The notes under the pieces were generated by a model. That model was not told the DNA's origin. It searched no databases and saw only the letters and a program-made list of their open reading frames with translations. 64,000 bases of DNA from Mycolicibacterium neoaurum (GTDB taxonomy: Bacteria > Actinomycetota > Actinomycetes > Mycobacteriales > Mycobacteriaceae), in NCBI RefSeq assembly GCF_036946495.1, contig NZ_JAQIIX010000002.1, positions 930,001 through 994,000 on the forward strand, given 5' to 3'. Made by a program: the position numbers and the translations under genes. Numbering within the stretch: position 1 is the first letter of the stretch; the number at the start of each line of letters is the position of its first letter. Below, piece after piece: positions 27,006-37,883 of the stretch.

Positions 27006-27028
27006 CACTCAACGCGCTCGAGTGCTAA
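27002..27028. promoter_or_regulatory. CIRCE element (HrcA operator)
   Basis: CTAGCACTC-N9-GAGTGCTAA matches the CIRCE consensus TTAGCACTC-N9-GAGTGCTAA at 17 of 18 arm positions. It starts inside the stop of the HxlR regulator and lies 71 bp before the Hsp20 start. HrcA repression of the heat-shock gene is expected from knowledge of this site. Confidence 0.9.
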
Positions 27029-27099
27029 ATTCGGTGCTGCACAGTGATTGGCTGCCCGCCAGGGTGGTGGGCTCTTGATCGACGAGGAGGTGGATTGCT

Positions 27100-27546
27100 G
27101 TGCTCCGTTTCGATCCGTTCAGCGACCTTGATTCCATGACCCGCAACCTGCTGACCGGTCAGACCGGTTCGAATCGCACGCCGAGGTTCATGCCGATGGA
27201 CCTGTGCAAGATCGACGACCACTACGTCCTCACCGCAGACCTGCCCGGTATCGATCCCGGATCGGTGGACATCAGCGTGGACAACGGCACGCTCACGATC
27301 TCCGCCCACCGCACGGCCCGCTCCGAGGACTCGGTGCAGTGGTTCGCCAACGAGCGATTCTTCGGCAGTTACCGCAGGCAGCTCTCGCTCGGTGAAGGCA
27401 TTGACACCGCGGCCATTTCGGCGACCTACGAGAACGGGGTGCTGACCCTGACCATCCCGCTGGCCGAACGTGCGAAACCACGCCGCATCGAGATCGCACA
27501 CAACACCCAGAAATCCGTCGAGGCGCCGACCGTCGACGCCGATTAG
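27100..27546 (+). CDS. Hsp20/alpha-crystallin small heat-shock protein
   Basis: 148 residues. The alpha-crystallin domain spans about 30-125: PMDLCKIDDHYVLTADLPGID, NGTLTISAHR, RFFGSYRRQLSLG and the terminal-type ATYENGVLTLTIPLAE. It acts as an ATP-independent holdase. GTG 27100 follows GAGGAGG by 9 bases. Upstream CIRCE implies HrcA control like that of groES/groEL. Stop overlaps the convergent GNAT stop by four bases. Confidence 0.92.
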   Translation: MLRFDPFSDLDSMTRNLLTGQTGSNRTPRFMPMDLCKIDDHYVLTADLPGIDPGSVDISVDNGTLTISAHRTARSEDSVQWFANERFFGSYRRQLSLGEGIDTAAISATYENGVLTLTIPLAERAKPRRIEIAHNTQKSVEAPTVDAD

Positions 27547-28124
27547 TTCGCGGCGGTGCGGTCCAATCGGTGGTTCAGATTGGACCGCACCGCCGGCCAC
27601 TCGATATCCAGGATCGAGTACACCACGGTGTCCCGGCGGGATCCATCGGGCAGGATCTGGTGGCTGCGCAACACGCCATCCAGCTTCGCCCCGAGGCGTT
27701 CGATAGCCGCACGGCTGTCCGCGTTCAGGAAATGCGTACGGAATTCCACTGCCACACAACCGAGCTCGTCGAACGCATGGGTCAGCAACAACAACTTCGT
27801 CTCGGTGTTCACCCCGGTGCGCCGCGCGGCGGCCGTGTACCAGGTGGCGCCGATCTCCAGCCTGCGGTTGGGTTCGTCGATGTTGAGGTAGCTCGTCGAC
27901 CCCACCAGCGTCCCGTCCAGTCGGCGCACCACGAACGTGCTGCCTCGCGCGTCGGCCAGTCTGGTCTGCACCCAGTCCTTGGCCGTCTGCGGTGACGGGG
28001 CCGAGGTGAACCACAGATCACCCGCATCGGCGACGGCCGCGATCTCGTCGACGTGTTCGCAGGCCAGCGGCTCCACGACGGCCCAACGCCGCCCGGTCAG
28101 CACCACCGGCGCCCGGAAACTCAT
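27543..28124 (-). CDS. GNAT-family N-acetyltransferase (RimJ/RimL-like)
   Basis: 193 residues. Acetyl-CoA-fold segments: TFVVRRLDGTLVGSTSYLNID, RRLEIGATWYTAAARRTGVNTETKLLLL and LNADSRAAIERLGAKLDGVLR, ending in TVVYSILDIEWPAVR. This pattern is the RimJ/RimL protein-amino-acid acetyltransferase group. ATG 28124 overlaps the stop of the membrane-protein gene; a start six codons upstream is also possible. Confidence 0.85.
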   Translation of the reverse strand: MSFRAPVVLTGRRWAVVEPLACEHVDEIAAVADAGDLWFTSAPSPQTAKDWVQTRLADARGSTFVVRRLDGTLVGSTSYLNIDEPNRRLEIGATWYTAAARRTGVNTETKLLLLTHAFDELGCVAVEFRTHFLNADSRAAIERLGAKLDGVLRSHQILPDGSRRDTVVYSILDIEWPAVRSNLNHRLDRTAAN

Positions 28125-28540
28125 CCGCTTGCCCGTCCCCATGCCACCACCATGGCCGCCACCGAGAGCAGCACTGCCACCGCGGTGACTCCGGCCGCCA
28201 GGTACATGCCGTAGCCGACCGCCACCGGATCGTGGACGTAGAGTCGGAAGTACCAGGCGATCAACGCGCCGATGATCATCGAAACCGACAGCGCCGCAGC
28301 AGAAGCCAACCGCGCGGACAGCTCCCGGGCCGCCATCGCTGCCGCGACCGTCAGCAGCGCCGAGAGCAGCACGATCAGCTGGCCCACCCCGAAACCCGGC
28401 GGCGGGACGTCGATGCTGCCGACCTTGCCGCCGATCGCGTTGGCCCTCCCCGTTGCCGTGGTCAACCACGGCAGCCAGGCGCTCACCGCAAGCACCAGCG
28501 CACAGAAGGCGACCAGCCAGCCGGGACGCAATCGAGCCAT
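28121..28540 (-). CDS. Four-helix membrane protein (Rv0912-like)
   Basis: 139 residues with hydrophobic stretches at about 7-24, 52-70, 82-98 and 110-132. A loop between the first two reads KVGSIDVPPPGF. No catalytic motif is seen and no function can be assigned; small actinobacterial membrane proteins of this kind are common. It matches by position the Rv0912 transmembrane gene of M. tuberculosis. Coupled to the GNAT gene by ATGA overlap; divergent from the cupin gene. Confidence 0.7.
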   Translation of the reverse strand: MARLRPGWLVAFCALVLAVSAWLPWLTTATGRANAIGGKVGSIDVPPPGFGVGQLIVLLSALLTVAAAMAARELSARLASAAALSVSMIIGALIAWYFRLYVHDPVAVGYGMYLAAGVTAVAVLLSVAAMVVAWGRASG

Positions 28541-28582
28541 GCGCCACAGATTATCGGGTGGGTCTGCGTAGGCTGAACTGCC

Positions 28583-29038
28583 ATGACGGAACTGCCCGAC
28601 TGGGCCCGCGAGCTCGACCTCTCCCCGCATCCCGAGGGCGGGTGGTATCGCGAGACCTGGCGCAGTGATCTCACCATTCCGCAGTCGGCGCTGCCGCAGG
28701 ATTACTCCGGGCCACGCCAGGCCGGTACCGCGATCCTGTTCCTCCTGATGCCCGGTCAGCAGTCTGCGTGGCACACCGTGCGCAGTGCCGAACTGTGGCT
28801 GTTCCACCGAGGCAGCCCGCTGGTGCTGGAGGTGGGCGGCGAGCAGCACGACGCCGACAGCGTGGTGCTGGGGCCCGATATCGCCGCCGGTGAGCAGCCG
28901 CAGTTCGTGGTGCCACCCGGATACTGGCAACGCGCAACCCCTCGCGACCAGGCGCCCACGCTGGTCAGCTGCGTGGTGGTCCCCGGTTTCGACTTCGCCG
29001 ATTTCGCGCTCAGCGCGGGGGCAGCGACGACAGGTTGA
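28583..29038 (+). CDS. DUF985 (cupin_5) family protein
   Basis: 151 residues. DUF985 signatures LDLSPHPEGGWYRETWRS near residue 11 and SAWHTVRSAELWLFHRGSPL near 60 are present, with PPGYWQRA near 113. The family is a cupin beta-barrel with a possible metal or sugar-nucleotide pocket; function is undefined. The 3' end overlaps the convergent VOC gene by 29 bases. Confidence 0.82.
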   Translation: MTELPDWARELDLSPHPEGGWYRETWRSDLTIPQSALPQDYSGPRQAGTAILFLLMPGQQSAWHTVRSAELWLFHRGSPLVLEVGGEQHDADSVVLGPDIAAGEQPQFVVPPGYWQRATPRDQAPTLVSCVVVPGFDFADFALSAGAATTG

Positions 29039-29786
29039 ACCCGGCGCCGGTCGAGTCGGCGACCGAGGCCAGCCGGCCGTACGGGGTGTCCTCCGCGGCA
29101 CGGACGATCGCACCGCCGTGCTCGACGATCAGCTCGATCGTCTTGTCGACGTCGTCGGCGCCGAGGAAGAAGAACCAGCTTGACGGTTCGTCGACGGCCA
29201 TGAACGCGGCGCCGTCCATCACGCCGATGCGTGGCTCACCGCCGAAGGTCACGGTGCTGTAGCGGAATTCGTCGCTGTCGGCCTCCACCTGGGTCTGCCA
29301 CCCGAACACCGTGCGGTAGAAGTTCACGGTCGCCGCGAAGTCCCGCGTCGTCACCTGATGCCATACCGGGGCGCCCGCGACACCGGTCGCCTCGAAACCC
29401 AGGTGCCCGGCCGGCTGCCAGAGCCCGACCATCCCGCCGGTCACATCGGAGACGACGGCCATCCGGCCCTTTGCCGGGATGTCCATCGCTCCACCACAGC
29501 TGAAACCACCGGCGCCGATCACCGCCTGCAGCGTCGCGTCGACATCGGCGGTGTGCAGATAGGTGGTCCAGCCATCGGGCATGTCCCACTGCGGATCGTT
29601 GGACATCAGCCCGGCAACCTGGACACCGTCGACGAACGCGCTGACGTAGCCGCCGTATTCAGGTCCGGCGGACTCGAACGTCCAGCCGAACACCGCACCG
29701 TAGAAGCGTTGCGCGCCGTCGATATCGGAGGTCGACAGGTCGATCCAGCAGGGGGCACCGAGCGGATGTGAATTGGTCATGCCCAT
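29010..29786 (-). CDS. VOC (glyoxalase/bleomycin-resistance) family protein, two domains (Rv0911-like)
   Basis: 258 residues with two vicinal-oxygen-chelate modules: PCWIDLSTSDIDGAQRFYGAVFGW near residue 12 and PVWHQVTTRDFAATVNFYRTVFGW near 140. Both carry FYxxVFGW, so the protein is a one-chain pseudo-dimer resembling the CFP32/Rv0577 type. Substrate unknown. Two candidate ATGs lie six bases apart (29786 and 29780). The gene follows the Rv0910-like gene after a strong hairpin. Confidence 0.85.
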   Translation of the reverse strand: MGMTNSHPLGAPCWIDLSTSDIDGAQRFYGAVFGWTFESAGPEYGGYVSAFVDGVQVAGLMSNDPQWDMPDGWTTYLHTADVDATLQAVIGAGGFSCGGAMDIPAKGRMAVVSDVTGGMVGLWQPAGHLGFEATGVAGAPVWHQVTTRDFAATVNFYRTVFGWQTQVEADSDEFRYSTVTFGGEPRIGVMDGAAFMAVDEPSSWFFFLGADDVDKTIELIVEHGGAIVRAAEDTPYGRLASVADSTGAGFNLSSLPPR

Positions 29787-29836
29787 ACCGACCCGACCCG
29801 GCGCCTAAACTCATCGCCGGCCGCCCGACCCCCTGC

Positions 29837-29894
29837 CGAGAGTGACGCTGTGGTCGCCCGCGGACTCGCCGCGGCAACCACAACGTCACTCTCG
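29837..29894 (-). repeat. Long perfect-class hairpin between Rv0910-like and VOC genes
   Basis: A 58-base inverted repeat: 26 paired positions, loop ACTCG (29864-29868), one bulge at 29859 and two mismatched positions (29848/29883 and 29855/29876). On the minus-strand transcript both mismatches become G-U wobbles; on the plus strand they are C-A. It therefore forms a near-continuous stem only in RNA from the same strand as the flanking genes. No U-tract follows. Possible terminator, attenuator or RNA-processing site. Confidence 0.75.
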
Positions 29895-29901
29895 CGCCAA
29901 G

Positions 29902-30333
29902 CTAGGAGTAGACCTTCTTGAACTGCTCCAGCGACTGCTTGATATCGCTTTTGAGCGCACCGGCCACGATCATGCCGATCGGCCCGAACAGTGCGGGCCC
30001 ACCCAGATGGATGTCCAGCTGCACCGAAGCACCCTCGGTGACGGGTTTCACCCGCGCGATCAGCTTGATCTTGACCCCACCGACGCCGTCGCCGTTGAGC
30101 GTCATCGACTCCGGCGGCTTGTAGTTCACGATCGTCCAGTCGACCCGGTTGTTCATCCCCTTGACCTCGACGATGGACGAGATCTTGGTGCCCTTGTCCA
30201 GGGTCTCGGGCAACTTCGAGCGCCACACCCGGTGGATCGTCAGCCACTCGTCGAACCGGGACAGATCCGATGCCGCTTCCCAGGCCTGCTCCGGTGACAG
30301 CGGAACGTCGATGGAAACCGATAGCTTGGCCAT
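29902..30333 (-). CDS. SRPBCC-fold protein, Rv0910-family putative toxin
   Basis: 143 residues: N-terminal LSVSIDVPLSPEQAWEAASDLSRFDEWLTIH is the START/SRPBCC (polyketide-cyclase-like) opening, followed by GTKISSIVEVKGMNNRVDWTIV and a C-terminal helix KSDIKQSLEQFKKVYS. The M. tuberculosis homologue Rv0910 is annotated as the toxin of a pair with Rv0909. The start follows the Rv0909-like stop with no gap. An alternative is a lipid-binding carrier with no toxicity. Confidence 0.82.
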   Translation of the reverse strand: MAKLSVSIDVPLSPEQAWEAASDLSRFDEWLTIHRVWRSKLPETLDKGTKISSIVEVKGMNNRVDWTIVNYKPPESMTLNGDGVGGVKIKLIARVKPVTEGASVQLDIHLGGPALFGPIGMIVAGALKSDIKQSLEQFKKVYS

Positions 30334-30588
30334 CTACGGCGCCGCCGGAGGCGGGGGCGAACCAGCCGGCGGCTGACCCGACTGCTGGTTGGGCGGCACC
30401 TGCGGCGGTTGCTCGGCGCCGGTGTGTTCGCGGGCAGCCTTCTTCGCGGCCTCCTGCACCTTGTCGACATGCTGGGCGTATTTGCCCTGGGTCTTCTTGT
30501 CGACCAGGTCACCGGCCTTCTCGATCACGGTGTCGACCTTGTCGGTGTTCTTCGCCACCAGGCCCTTGATCTTGTCCAAGAAACTCAT
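30334..30588 (-). CDS. Rv0909-family putative antitoxin with Pro-rich tail
   Basis: 84 residues. Residues 1-55 form an amphipathic, lysine-rich helical stretch (MSFLDKIKGLVAKNTDKVD, then GDLVDKKTQGKYAQHVDKVQ) shared with Rv0909-type proteins. Residues ~58-84 are a proline/glutamine-rich tail that, as I recall, the M. tuberculosis protein (about 60 aa) lacks. It lies 9 bp after ctpE and abuts the toxin-like gene, so it may be made with both. Confidence 0.78.
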   Translation of the reverse strand: MSFLDKIKGLVAKNTDKVDTVIEKAGDLVDKKTQGKYAQHVDKVQEAAKKAAREHTGAEQPPQVPPNQQSGQPPAGSPPPPAAP

Positions 30589-30597
30589 GCCCCAACC

Positions 30598-32966
<2,369 letters not shown>

Positions 32967-32970
<4 letters not shown>

Positions 32971-34538
32971 CTCGTAAATACTCCGTCGTCGTAGTACTCC
33001 AACGTCAGCTTCGCACCGTCGAAGGTGGCCTTCGATATCGTCCCCGGCGGTGCGTTCTCGGTGACGAAGGAGAAGGTGAACACGTCGCCGTCCCAATGGG
33101 TCAGCTCGAAGGAGTCCCCGCGCGGACCCATCCCGAGGAACAGTGTGCCGTCCCGCTCGGTCACCGTCGCCGGACCCCAGAAGTCATTGCGGTAGGTACC
33201 CACATAACTCGAAAGCGGCCGGGCCGGAGCAGGATCGGCCGGCGGCGTCTTGCCGACCAGCGATCCGACCGGGTCACTCATCGGCAACATCCGGGAAGAG
33301 TACAGGTCATACCAGGGCTCGCGGACCTCGCCGAACTGCACCAGATCGGCGAACTGTGCGGTCAGCGCCTCCGGCACGCCGGAGATCGTCCCGTTGGTCA
33401 GCGCGATGATCCCGACATCGGCCGAGGGCAGCAACAGGACATTGGTACCCGCCCCGAGTTGGAAGGCACCCGAATGGCTCGCCTCGGTGCGGGCGGCGGC
33501 GGTGGTGCTCAGGTTGAATCCGTAGCCGTAGAACCCCGAGCGCATGGCCGGCTCGCTACCGGGACTGGACACGATCTGCGGGGTCAGCGCGGGCAGCAGC
33601 GATGCCGGCTGCATCAGCGGTTGCCCCTCGGCCAGCACCATCGACATCCAGCGCGCCATATCGTTCACCGATGAGCTCACCCCGCCGGCCGGGGACTGTG
33701 CATCGGGATCTCTGGTATAGCGCGGTTGATAATCGCCGGGCCCGACCCGAATATGCCCGACTGCCCGGTTCTTCCGCGCCTGGTAATCGGCGAACCGGTA
33801 GCTCGTCGAGGTCATGCCCAGCGGGCCGAACAGCGACTCCTGGGCCAGCTGCTCCCAGGGTTCGCCGGCGGCCGCGGCGACCGCCTCGGCACCGGCGGTC
33901 AATCCGAAATTGGTGTAGGCGTAGGAGATCCGGAACGGGTCCAGCGGCAGCTGCCGGAGCTTCTCCAACACCGCGCGCCGGTCGTAGCCGATGTCCTCGA
34001 GTTGGTCACCGGCGTGATCGGGAAGCCCGGACCGGTGCGAGAACAGGTCACCGATGGTGAGCATGCGGGTGACGGCCGGGTCCGATAGGGCGAACCACGG
34101 CAGCTTCTCGACCACCGGGGTGTCCCACCCGACGGTCTTGGCGTCGACGGCGCGCGCGGTGACCGTCGCGCTCACCGGTTTGGACAGCGAGGCCAGTTGG
34201 AACACCGTGTCGGGATCGACCGATTCACCCGTGCGCGTGTCACGCACCCCGAACCCCTTGGCGTAGATGGTTTTTCCCCCATGCACCACGGCCACCGCCA
34301 TACCGGGCACGCCGGAGGTCTGCAGCAGCTGTTCGGCGATACCGTCCAGCTTGGCGACGGCGTTGTCCACCGCGTTCTCCGGCAGCGGCATGGCCGGGAC
34401 CAGCGGCGGCGGAACCGGTGCCCCGGTTGCACCGGGAGCGGCACCGGGAGAGGTCGTGGAGGTCTCCGGCGCACCGGAGTCCGTGGCACAACCGGCCAGC
34501 ACCAGGACCGCCGCGGCACAGGTCAAGATCAGTCTCAC
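32967..34538 (-). CDS. Serine beta-lactamase-like lipoprotein (Rv0907-like)
   Basis: 523 residues. Lipobox VLAGC at ~Cys17. The class C/esterase fold is shown by VFQLASLSKPVSATV (SLSK nucleophile), ISYAYTNFGL (YxN) and an HSGAFQLG-type C-terminal region. A Ser/Thr/Pro-rich linker (~20-45) follows the lipid anchor. It is probably an exported hydrolase or peptidase on the cell wall rather than a resistance beta-lactamase. Stop overlaps ctpE start. Confidence 0.85.
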
Positions 34539-34556
34539 GGCATCAACGCTATAGGT

Positions 34557-35666
34557 TCAGCCGCGCCACCATGTTTGATTCTCCGGCGATCGGGCCGTGT
34601 CCGCAGACACCTGCTCCCCCGGGCGCGGGGTCGCCACCGCGACCCCTTCGGCGGCCGCCGCGGTCAACATCCGCTCCACCGGCTCCGACCAGGGGTGCGG
34701 CGCAAGCCGGAAGGTCGCCCAGTGGATCGGCACCAGCAGCCCGGTGTCGCTGACATCGCGATGCGCACGCACCGCCTCCTCCGGGTTCATGTGGATGTCC
34801 GGCCAACCGGGGTGGTAAGCGCCGATCGGCATCAAGGTCAGGTCGAACGGCCCATGGGCGTCGCCGATCCCCGCGAATCCCTCGGTGTAGCCGGTGTCAC
34901 CGCCGAAGAACACCCGATGCCGAGGGCCGATGACCGCCCACGACGACCACAGCGTCACGTTGCGGGTGAGGAACCGGCCGGAGAAATGCCGCGCCGGTGT
35001 GCACACGATGGTCAGCGACCCCAGCTGTGCGCTCTGATCCCAATCCAGTTCGACGATGCGCGCTGCCGGTATCCCCCAGGTGCGCAGGTGAGCCCCGATG
35101 CCCAGCGGAACATAGAACTTCGCGCGCTGAGTGCGGGCCAGCGCCATGATGGTGTCGATGTCGAGATGGTCATAGTGATCGTGGCTGATGATGACCGCAT
35201 CGATCGCGGGTAGCTCGTCGATATCGACCGGCACCGGGTGCAGCCGCTGCGGGCCGATCACCCGGGAGGGCGAACAACGCTGACTCCACACCGGATCGGC
35301 CAGCACCCGGTATCCGTCCACCTCGATCATCACCGAGGAGTGCCCGTACCAGGTCGCGGCGAGATCGGCCGGTGCGGTGTCCGGCGCCGGGCGGACCAGC
35401 GGGATCTCCCGCGGCGGGTGCTGCTGCCTACCGCCGGTGAGCAGGTCGCGCACGAGCGCGAACTGGTCCTCCCGACTCAGCTGCACCTCCGAGGCCGGTT
35501 CGCGGTTGACGAAGACACCGTCGCGCCAGTTCGGCGACCGTTTCGCCGCGGCTCCGATATCGGCGGCGCCCAGCGCGGCGGGCGTGCCCTGCGCGGCACG
35601 CAGCAGCCACCCGCCCGCGGCCACCGCCGCGGTTCCACCCAGCACCCGGGCCGCCGCGCCGAACAT
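34557..35666 (-). CDS. Metallo-beta-lactamase fold hydrolase, NAPE-PLD/UlaG-like (Rv0906-like)
   Basis: 369 residues. Zinc ligands appear as IISHDHYDHLD, TPARHFSGR and FFGGDTGYTEG, with PIHWATF near the C-terminus. TWYGHSSVMIEVDG and ADPVWSQRCSP are typical of the NAPE-phospholipase D/UlaG group. A hydrophobic N-terminal stretch (~5-22) may be a membrane anchor or signal. The chosen ATG shares one base with the echA6 stop (TGATG). Possibly acts on an N-acylated lipid. Confidence 0.85.
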   Translation of the reverse strand: MFGAAARVLGGTAAVAAGGWLLRAAQGTPAALGAADIGAAAKRSPNWRDGVFVNREPASEVQLSREDQFALVRDLLTGGRQQHPPREIPLVRPAPDTAPADLAATWYGHSSVMIEVDGYRVLADPVWSQRCSPSRVIGPQRLHPVPVDIDELPAIDAVIISHDHYDHLDIDTIMALARTQRAKFYVPLGIGAHLRTWGIPAARIVELDWDQSAQLGSLTIVCTPARHFSGRFLTRNVTLWSSWAVIGPRHRVFFGGDTGYTEGFAGIGDAHGPFDLTLMPIGAYHPGWPDIHMNPEEAVRAHRDVSDTGLLVPIHWATFRLAPHPWSEPVERMLTAAAAEGVAVATPRPGEQVSADTARSPENQTWWRG

Positions 35667-36412
35667 CAGACGCCTTGGAACTTCGGTACGCGCTTCTCGA
35701 TGCGCGCGACCTGGGCCTCGATGACGTCCGGGCTCGCCCACGCCCGGTCGAAGCCTTCCTTGTGGGCCGGCCATGGCTCCTCGTAGGCGCCGTCGTCGTT
35801 GAGCACGCGCTTGGAGTGCGCCACCGACAGCGGCGCGTATCCGGCGATCTCGGCGGCCCAGCTCTGCGCGTCGGCCAGATCGCCCAGCCGGTTGACCATG
35901 CCGGTCTGCACCGCGGTGTCCAGATCCAGGCGTTCGGCGGCGATCAGCATCGCCCGCGCCCGACCATGCCCGACAAGTGACACCAACCGTCGGATCGACC
36001 AGTTGTCCAGCGCCAGGCCGTACTTGGCGATCGGGAACTGGAAGAAGGTCCCGGGCACGGCGACCCGCAGATCACAGATCATCGACAGGATGACGCCGGC
36101 CCCGATCGCCGGACCGTTGAGGGCGGCGATGATCGGCAGTGGGCTGGCGTCGATGGCCAGGTTGAGGTCTCGGGCCTTGTCCGGCAGTTCCTTGGCCACC
36201 CCTTCGGCATCGGACAGATCGGCGCCCGCGCTGAACACCGTGCCCTGCCCGGTGAGCACGATGGCCCGCACTCCGGTGGACGCGGCGTCTCCACTGGCCT
36301 TCTCGATCTCCTCGCGCAGGCCATCGACCAGTGCGGCGTTCAGCGCGTTGCGGCGCTCGGGCCGCTGCATCTCCAGGGTGAGGACGTTGCCGTCCCGGGT
36401 CACTCCAATCAT
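35666..36412 (-). CDS. echA6: Enoyl-CoA hydratase-like EchA6
   Basis: 248 residues, crotonase fold. Oxyanion-hole loops VFSAGADLSDA and ALNGPAIGAG are kept. The two glutamates of active hydratases appear replaced: the region reads FFQFPIAKYGLALDNWSIRRL. This agrees with M. tuberculosis EchA6, reported as a non-catalytic acyl-CoA carrier feeding FAS-II mycolate synthesis. It is divergent from accD3 with only 25 bp between starts. Confidence 0.9.
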   Translation of the reverse strand: MIGVTRDGNVLTLEMQRPERRNALNAALVDGLREEIEKASGDAASTGVRAIVLTGQGTVFSAGADLSDAEGVAKELPDKARDLNLAIDASPLPIIAALNGPAIGAGVILSMICDLRVAVPGTFFQFPIAKYGLALDNWSIRRLVSLVGHGRARAMLIAAERLDLDTAVQTGMVNRLGDLADAQSWAAEIAGYAPLSVAHSKRVLNDDGAYEEPWPAHKEGFDRAWASPDVIEAQVARIEKRVPKFQGV

Positions 36413-36421
36413 GAGACCAGC

Positions 36422-36428
36422 CTATTAG
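36422..36428. promoter_or_regulatory. Shared -10 region of divergent echA6 and accD3 promoters
   Basis: CTATTAG reads as TATTAG for accD3 and as TAATAG for echA6. Each lies about 9-10 bases from its start codon, which would give leaderless mRNAs in both directions. No room exists for separate promoters in 25 bp. Inferred from spacing. Confidence 0.5.
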
Positions 36429-36437
36429 CCTTCTCGT

Positions 36438-37883
36438 GTGAGCAGTGCGCTGGCACTACGTGATGCCGTCCTGGACGAGGGTTCCTTCCGCAGCTGGGAC
36501 ACCGCCCCGCTGCAGGTGGCGACCTCCGAGCAGTACCGGGCCGAGTTGGCCGCCGCCGCCGAGAAGTCCGGCCTCGACGAGTCGGTGCTGACCGGTGAGG
36601 GCACCGTGTTCGGACGCCGGGTGGCCGTGTTGGCCTGCGAGTTCGACTTCCTCGCCGGATCCATCGGGGTGGCCGCCGCCGAGCGGATCACCACAGCGAT
36701 CACCCGCGCGACGGCCGAGCGGCTGCCTTTGGTCGCCTCGCCGGCCTCGGGTGGCACCCGCATGCAGGAGGGCACCGTGGCCTTCCTGCAGATGGTCAAG
36801 ATCGCCGCCGCGGTGCAGCTGCACAAGCGCGAGCACCTGCCCTACATCGTCTACCTGCGCCACCCCACCACCGGCGGGGTCTTCGCGTCCTGGGGTTCAC
36901 TCGGCCACGTCACCGCCGCCGAACCGGGCGCGCTGATCGGATTCCTCGGGCCACGGGTGTACGAGCACCTGTACGGCGAGAAGTTCCCGGAGGGGGTGCA
37001 GACCGCCGAGAACCTCTACCGACACGGGGTCATCGACGGGGTGGTGGCACTGCCACAGCTCCGGTCGGTGCTCGACCGCACCCTGGCCGTGCTGTGCGAC
37101 CCGCCCGGCCCCGCGCCCGCGGCGCCCGAGACCGATCCGATTCCCGACACGCCGGCCTGGGATTCGGTGTTGACCTCCCGGCGCCCGGACCGGCCCGGCT
37201 CGGAGTTCGTGCTACGGCACGGCACCACCGACCCCGTGCAGCTGTCCGGTAACGCGACGCAGATGCTGCTGGCGTTGGCCCGGTTCGGCGGCCAACCCGC
37301 GGTGGTGCTCGGTCAGCGCCGGCTCGGGATGCTCGGTCCGGAAGCGCTGCGCGAGGCACGACGCGGGATGGCGTTGGCAGCGGGTTTGCGGTTGCCACTG
37401 GTCTCGATCATCGACACCGCGGGGCCGGCACTTTCGGCCGAGGCCGAGCAGGAGGGGCTTGCCGGTGAGATCGCCCGGTGTCTGGCCGAATTGGTGACGC
37501 TGGAGGTGCCGACGGTGTCGGTGCTGCTGGGTCAGGGCAGCGGCGGACCGGCATTGGCGATGGTGCCCGCCGACCGGGTTCTGGCCGCCCAGCACGGCTG
37601 GCTGGCGCCGCTTCCGCCCGAGGGGGCCAGCGCCATCGTCTACCGCGACACCGACCATGCGCCGGAACTGTCGGCCGCGCAGGGTGTCCGGTCCGCCGAT
37701 CTGCTGCGCGCCGGCATCGTCGACGCGATCGTCGCCGAGCATCCAGACGCCGCCGACGAACCCCGCGCGTTCACCGAGCGACTCGCGGCGACCATTGCCG
37801 TCGAGCTACACCGGCTGCGGACGATGTCCGATCTGGAACGGGTCGGCACCCGGCTGCACCGGTACCGCAGGATCGGGTTGTAG
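36438..37883 (+). CDS. accD3: Acyl-CoA carboxylase carboxyltransferase beta subunit AccD3
   Basis: 481 residues with two crotonase-like halves. The N-half carries LVASPASGGTRMQEGTVAFLQM near residue 100, and the C-half LPLVSIIDTAGPALSAEAEQEGLAGEIARCL near 310 with ALAMVPADRVLAAQHGWLAP near 370. It transfers carboxyl from carboxybiotin to an acyl-CoA. No Cys4 zinc finger of E. coli AccD is present. Order and length match M. tuberculosis accD3 (about 495). Its 3' end overlaps the convergent histidine kinase by 78 bases. Confidence 0.9.
   Translation: MSSALALRDAVLDEGSFRSWDTAPLQVATSEQYRAELAAAAEKSGLDESVLTGEGTVFGRRVAVLACEFDFLAGSIGVAAAERITTAITRATAERLPLVASPASGGTRMQEGTVAFLQMVKIAAAVQLHKREHLPYIVYLRHPTTGGVFASWGSLGHVTAAEPGALIGFLGPRVYEHLYGEKFPEGVQTAENLYRHGVIDGVVALPQLRSVLDRTLAVLCDPPGPAPAAPETDPIPDTPAWDSVLTSRRPDRPGSEFVLRHGTTDPVQLSGNATQMLLALARFGGQPAVVLGQRRLGMLGPEALREARRGMALAAGLRLPLVSIIDTAGPALSAEAEQEGLAGEIARCLAELVTLEVPTVSVLLGQGSGGPALAMVPADRVLAAQHGWLAPLPPEGASAIVYRDTDHAPELSAAQGVRSADLLRAGIVDAIVAEHPDAADEPRAFTERLAATIAVELHRLRTMSDLERVGTRLHRYRRIGL

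Noticed and set aside
27165..27176. GGTTCGAATC resembling a tRNA T-loop
   Set aside because: Lies inside the Hsp20 reading frame, with no acceptor stem or anticodon arm around it.
36079..36324. Alternative minus-strand open frame within echA6
   Set aside because: Arg/Pro/Ser-rich shadow with no similarity.
37806..37883. Frameshift in accD3 or histidine kinase
   Set aside because: Both frames stay open and end with normal family lengths; a true convergent overlap is simpler.
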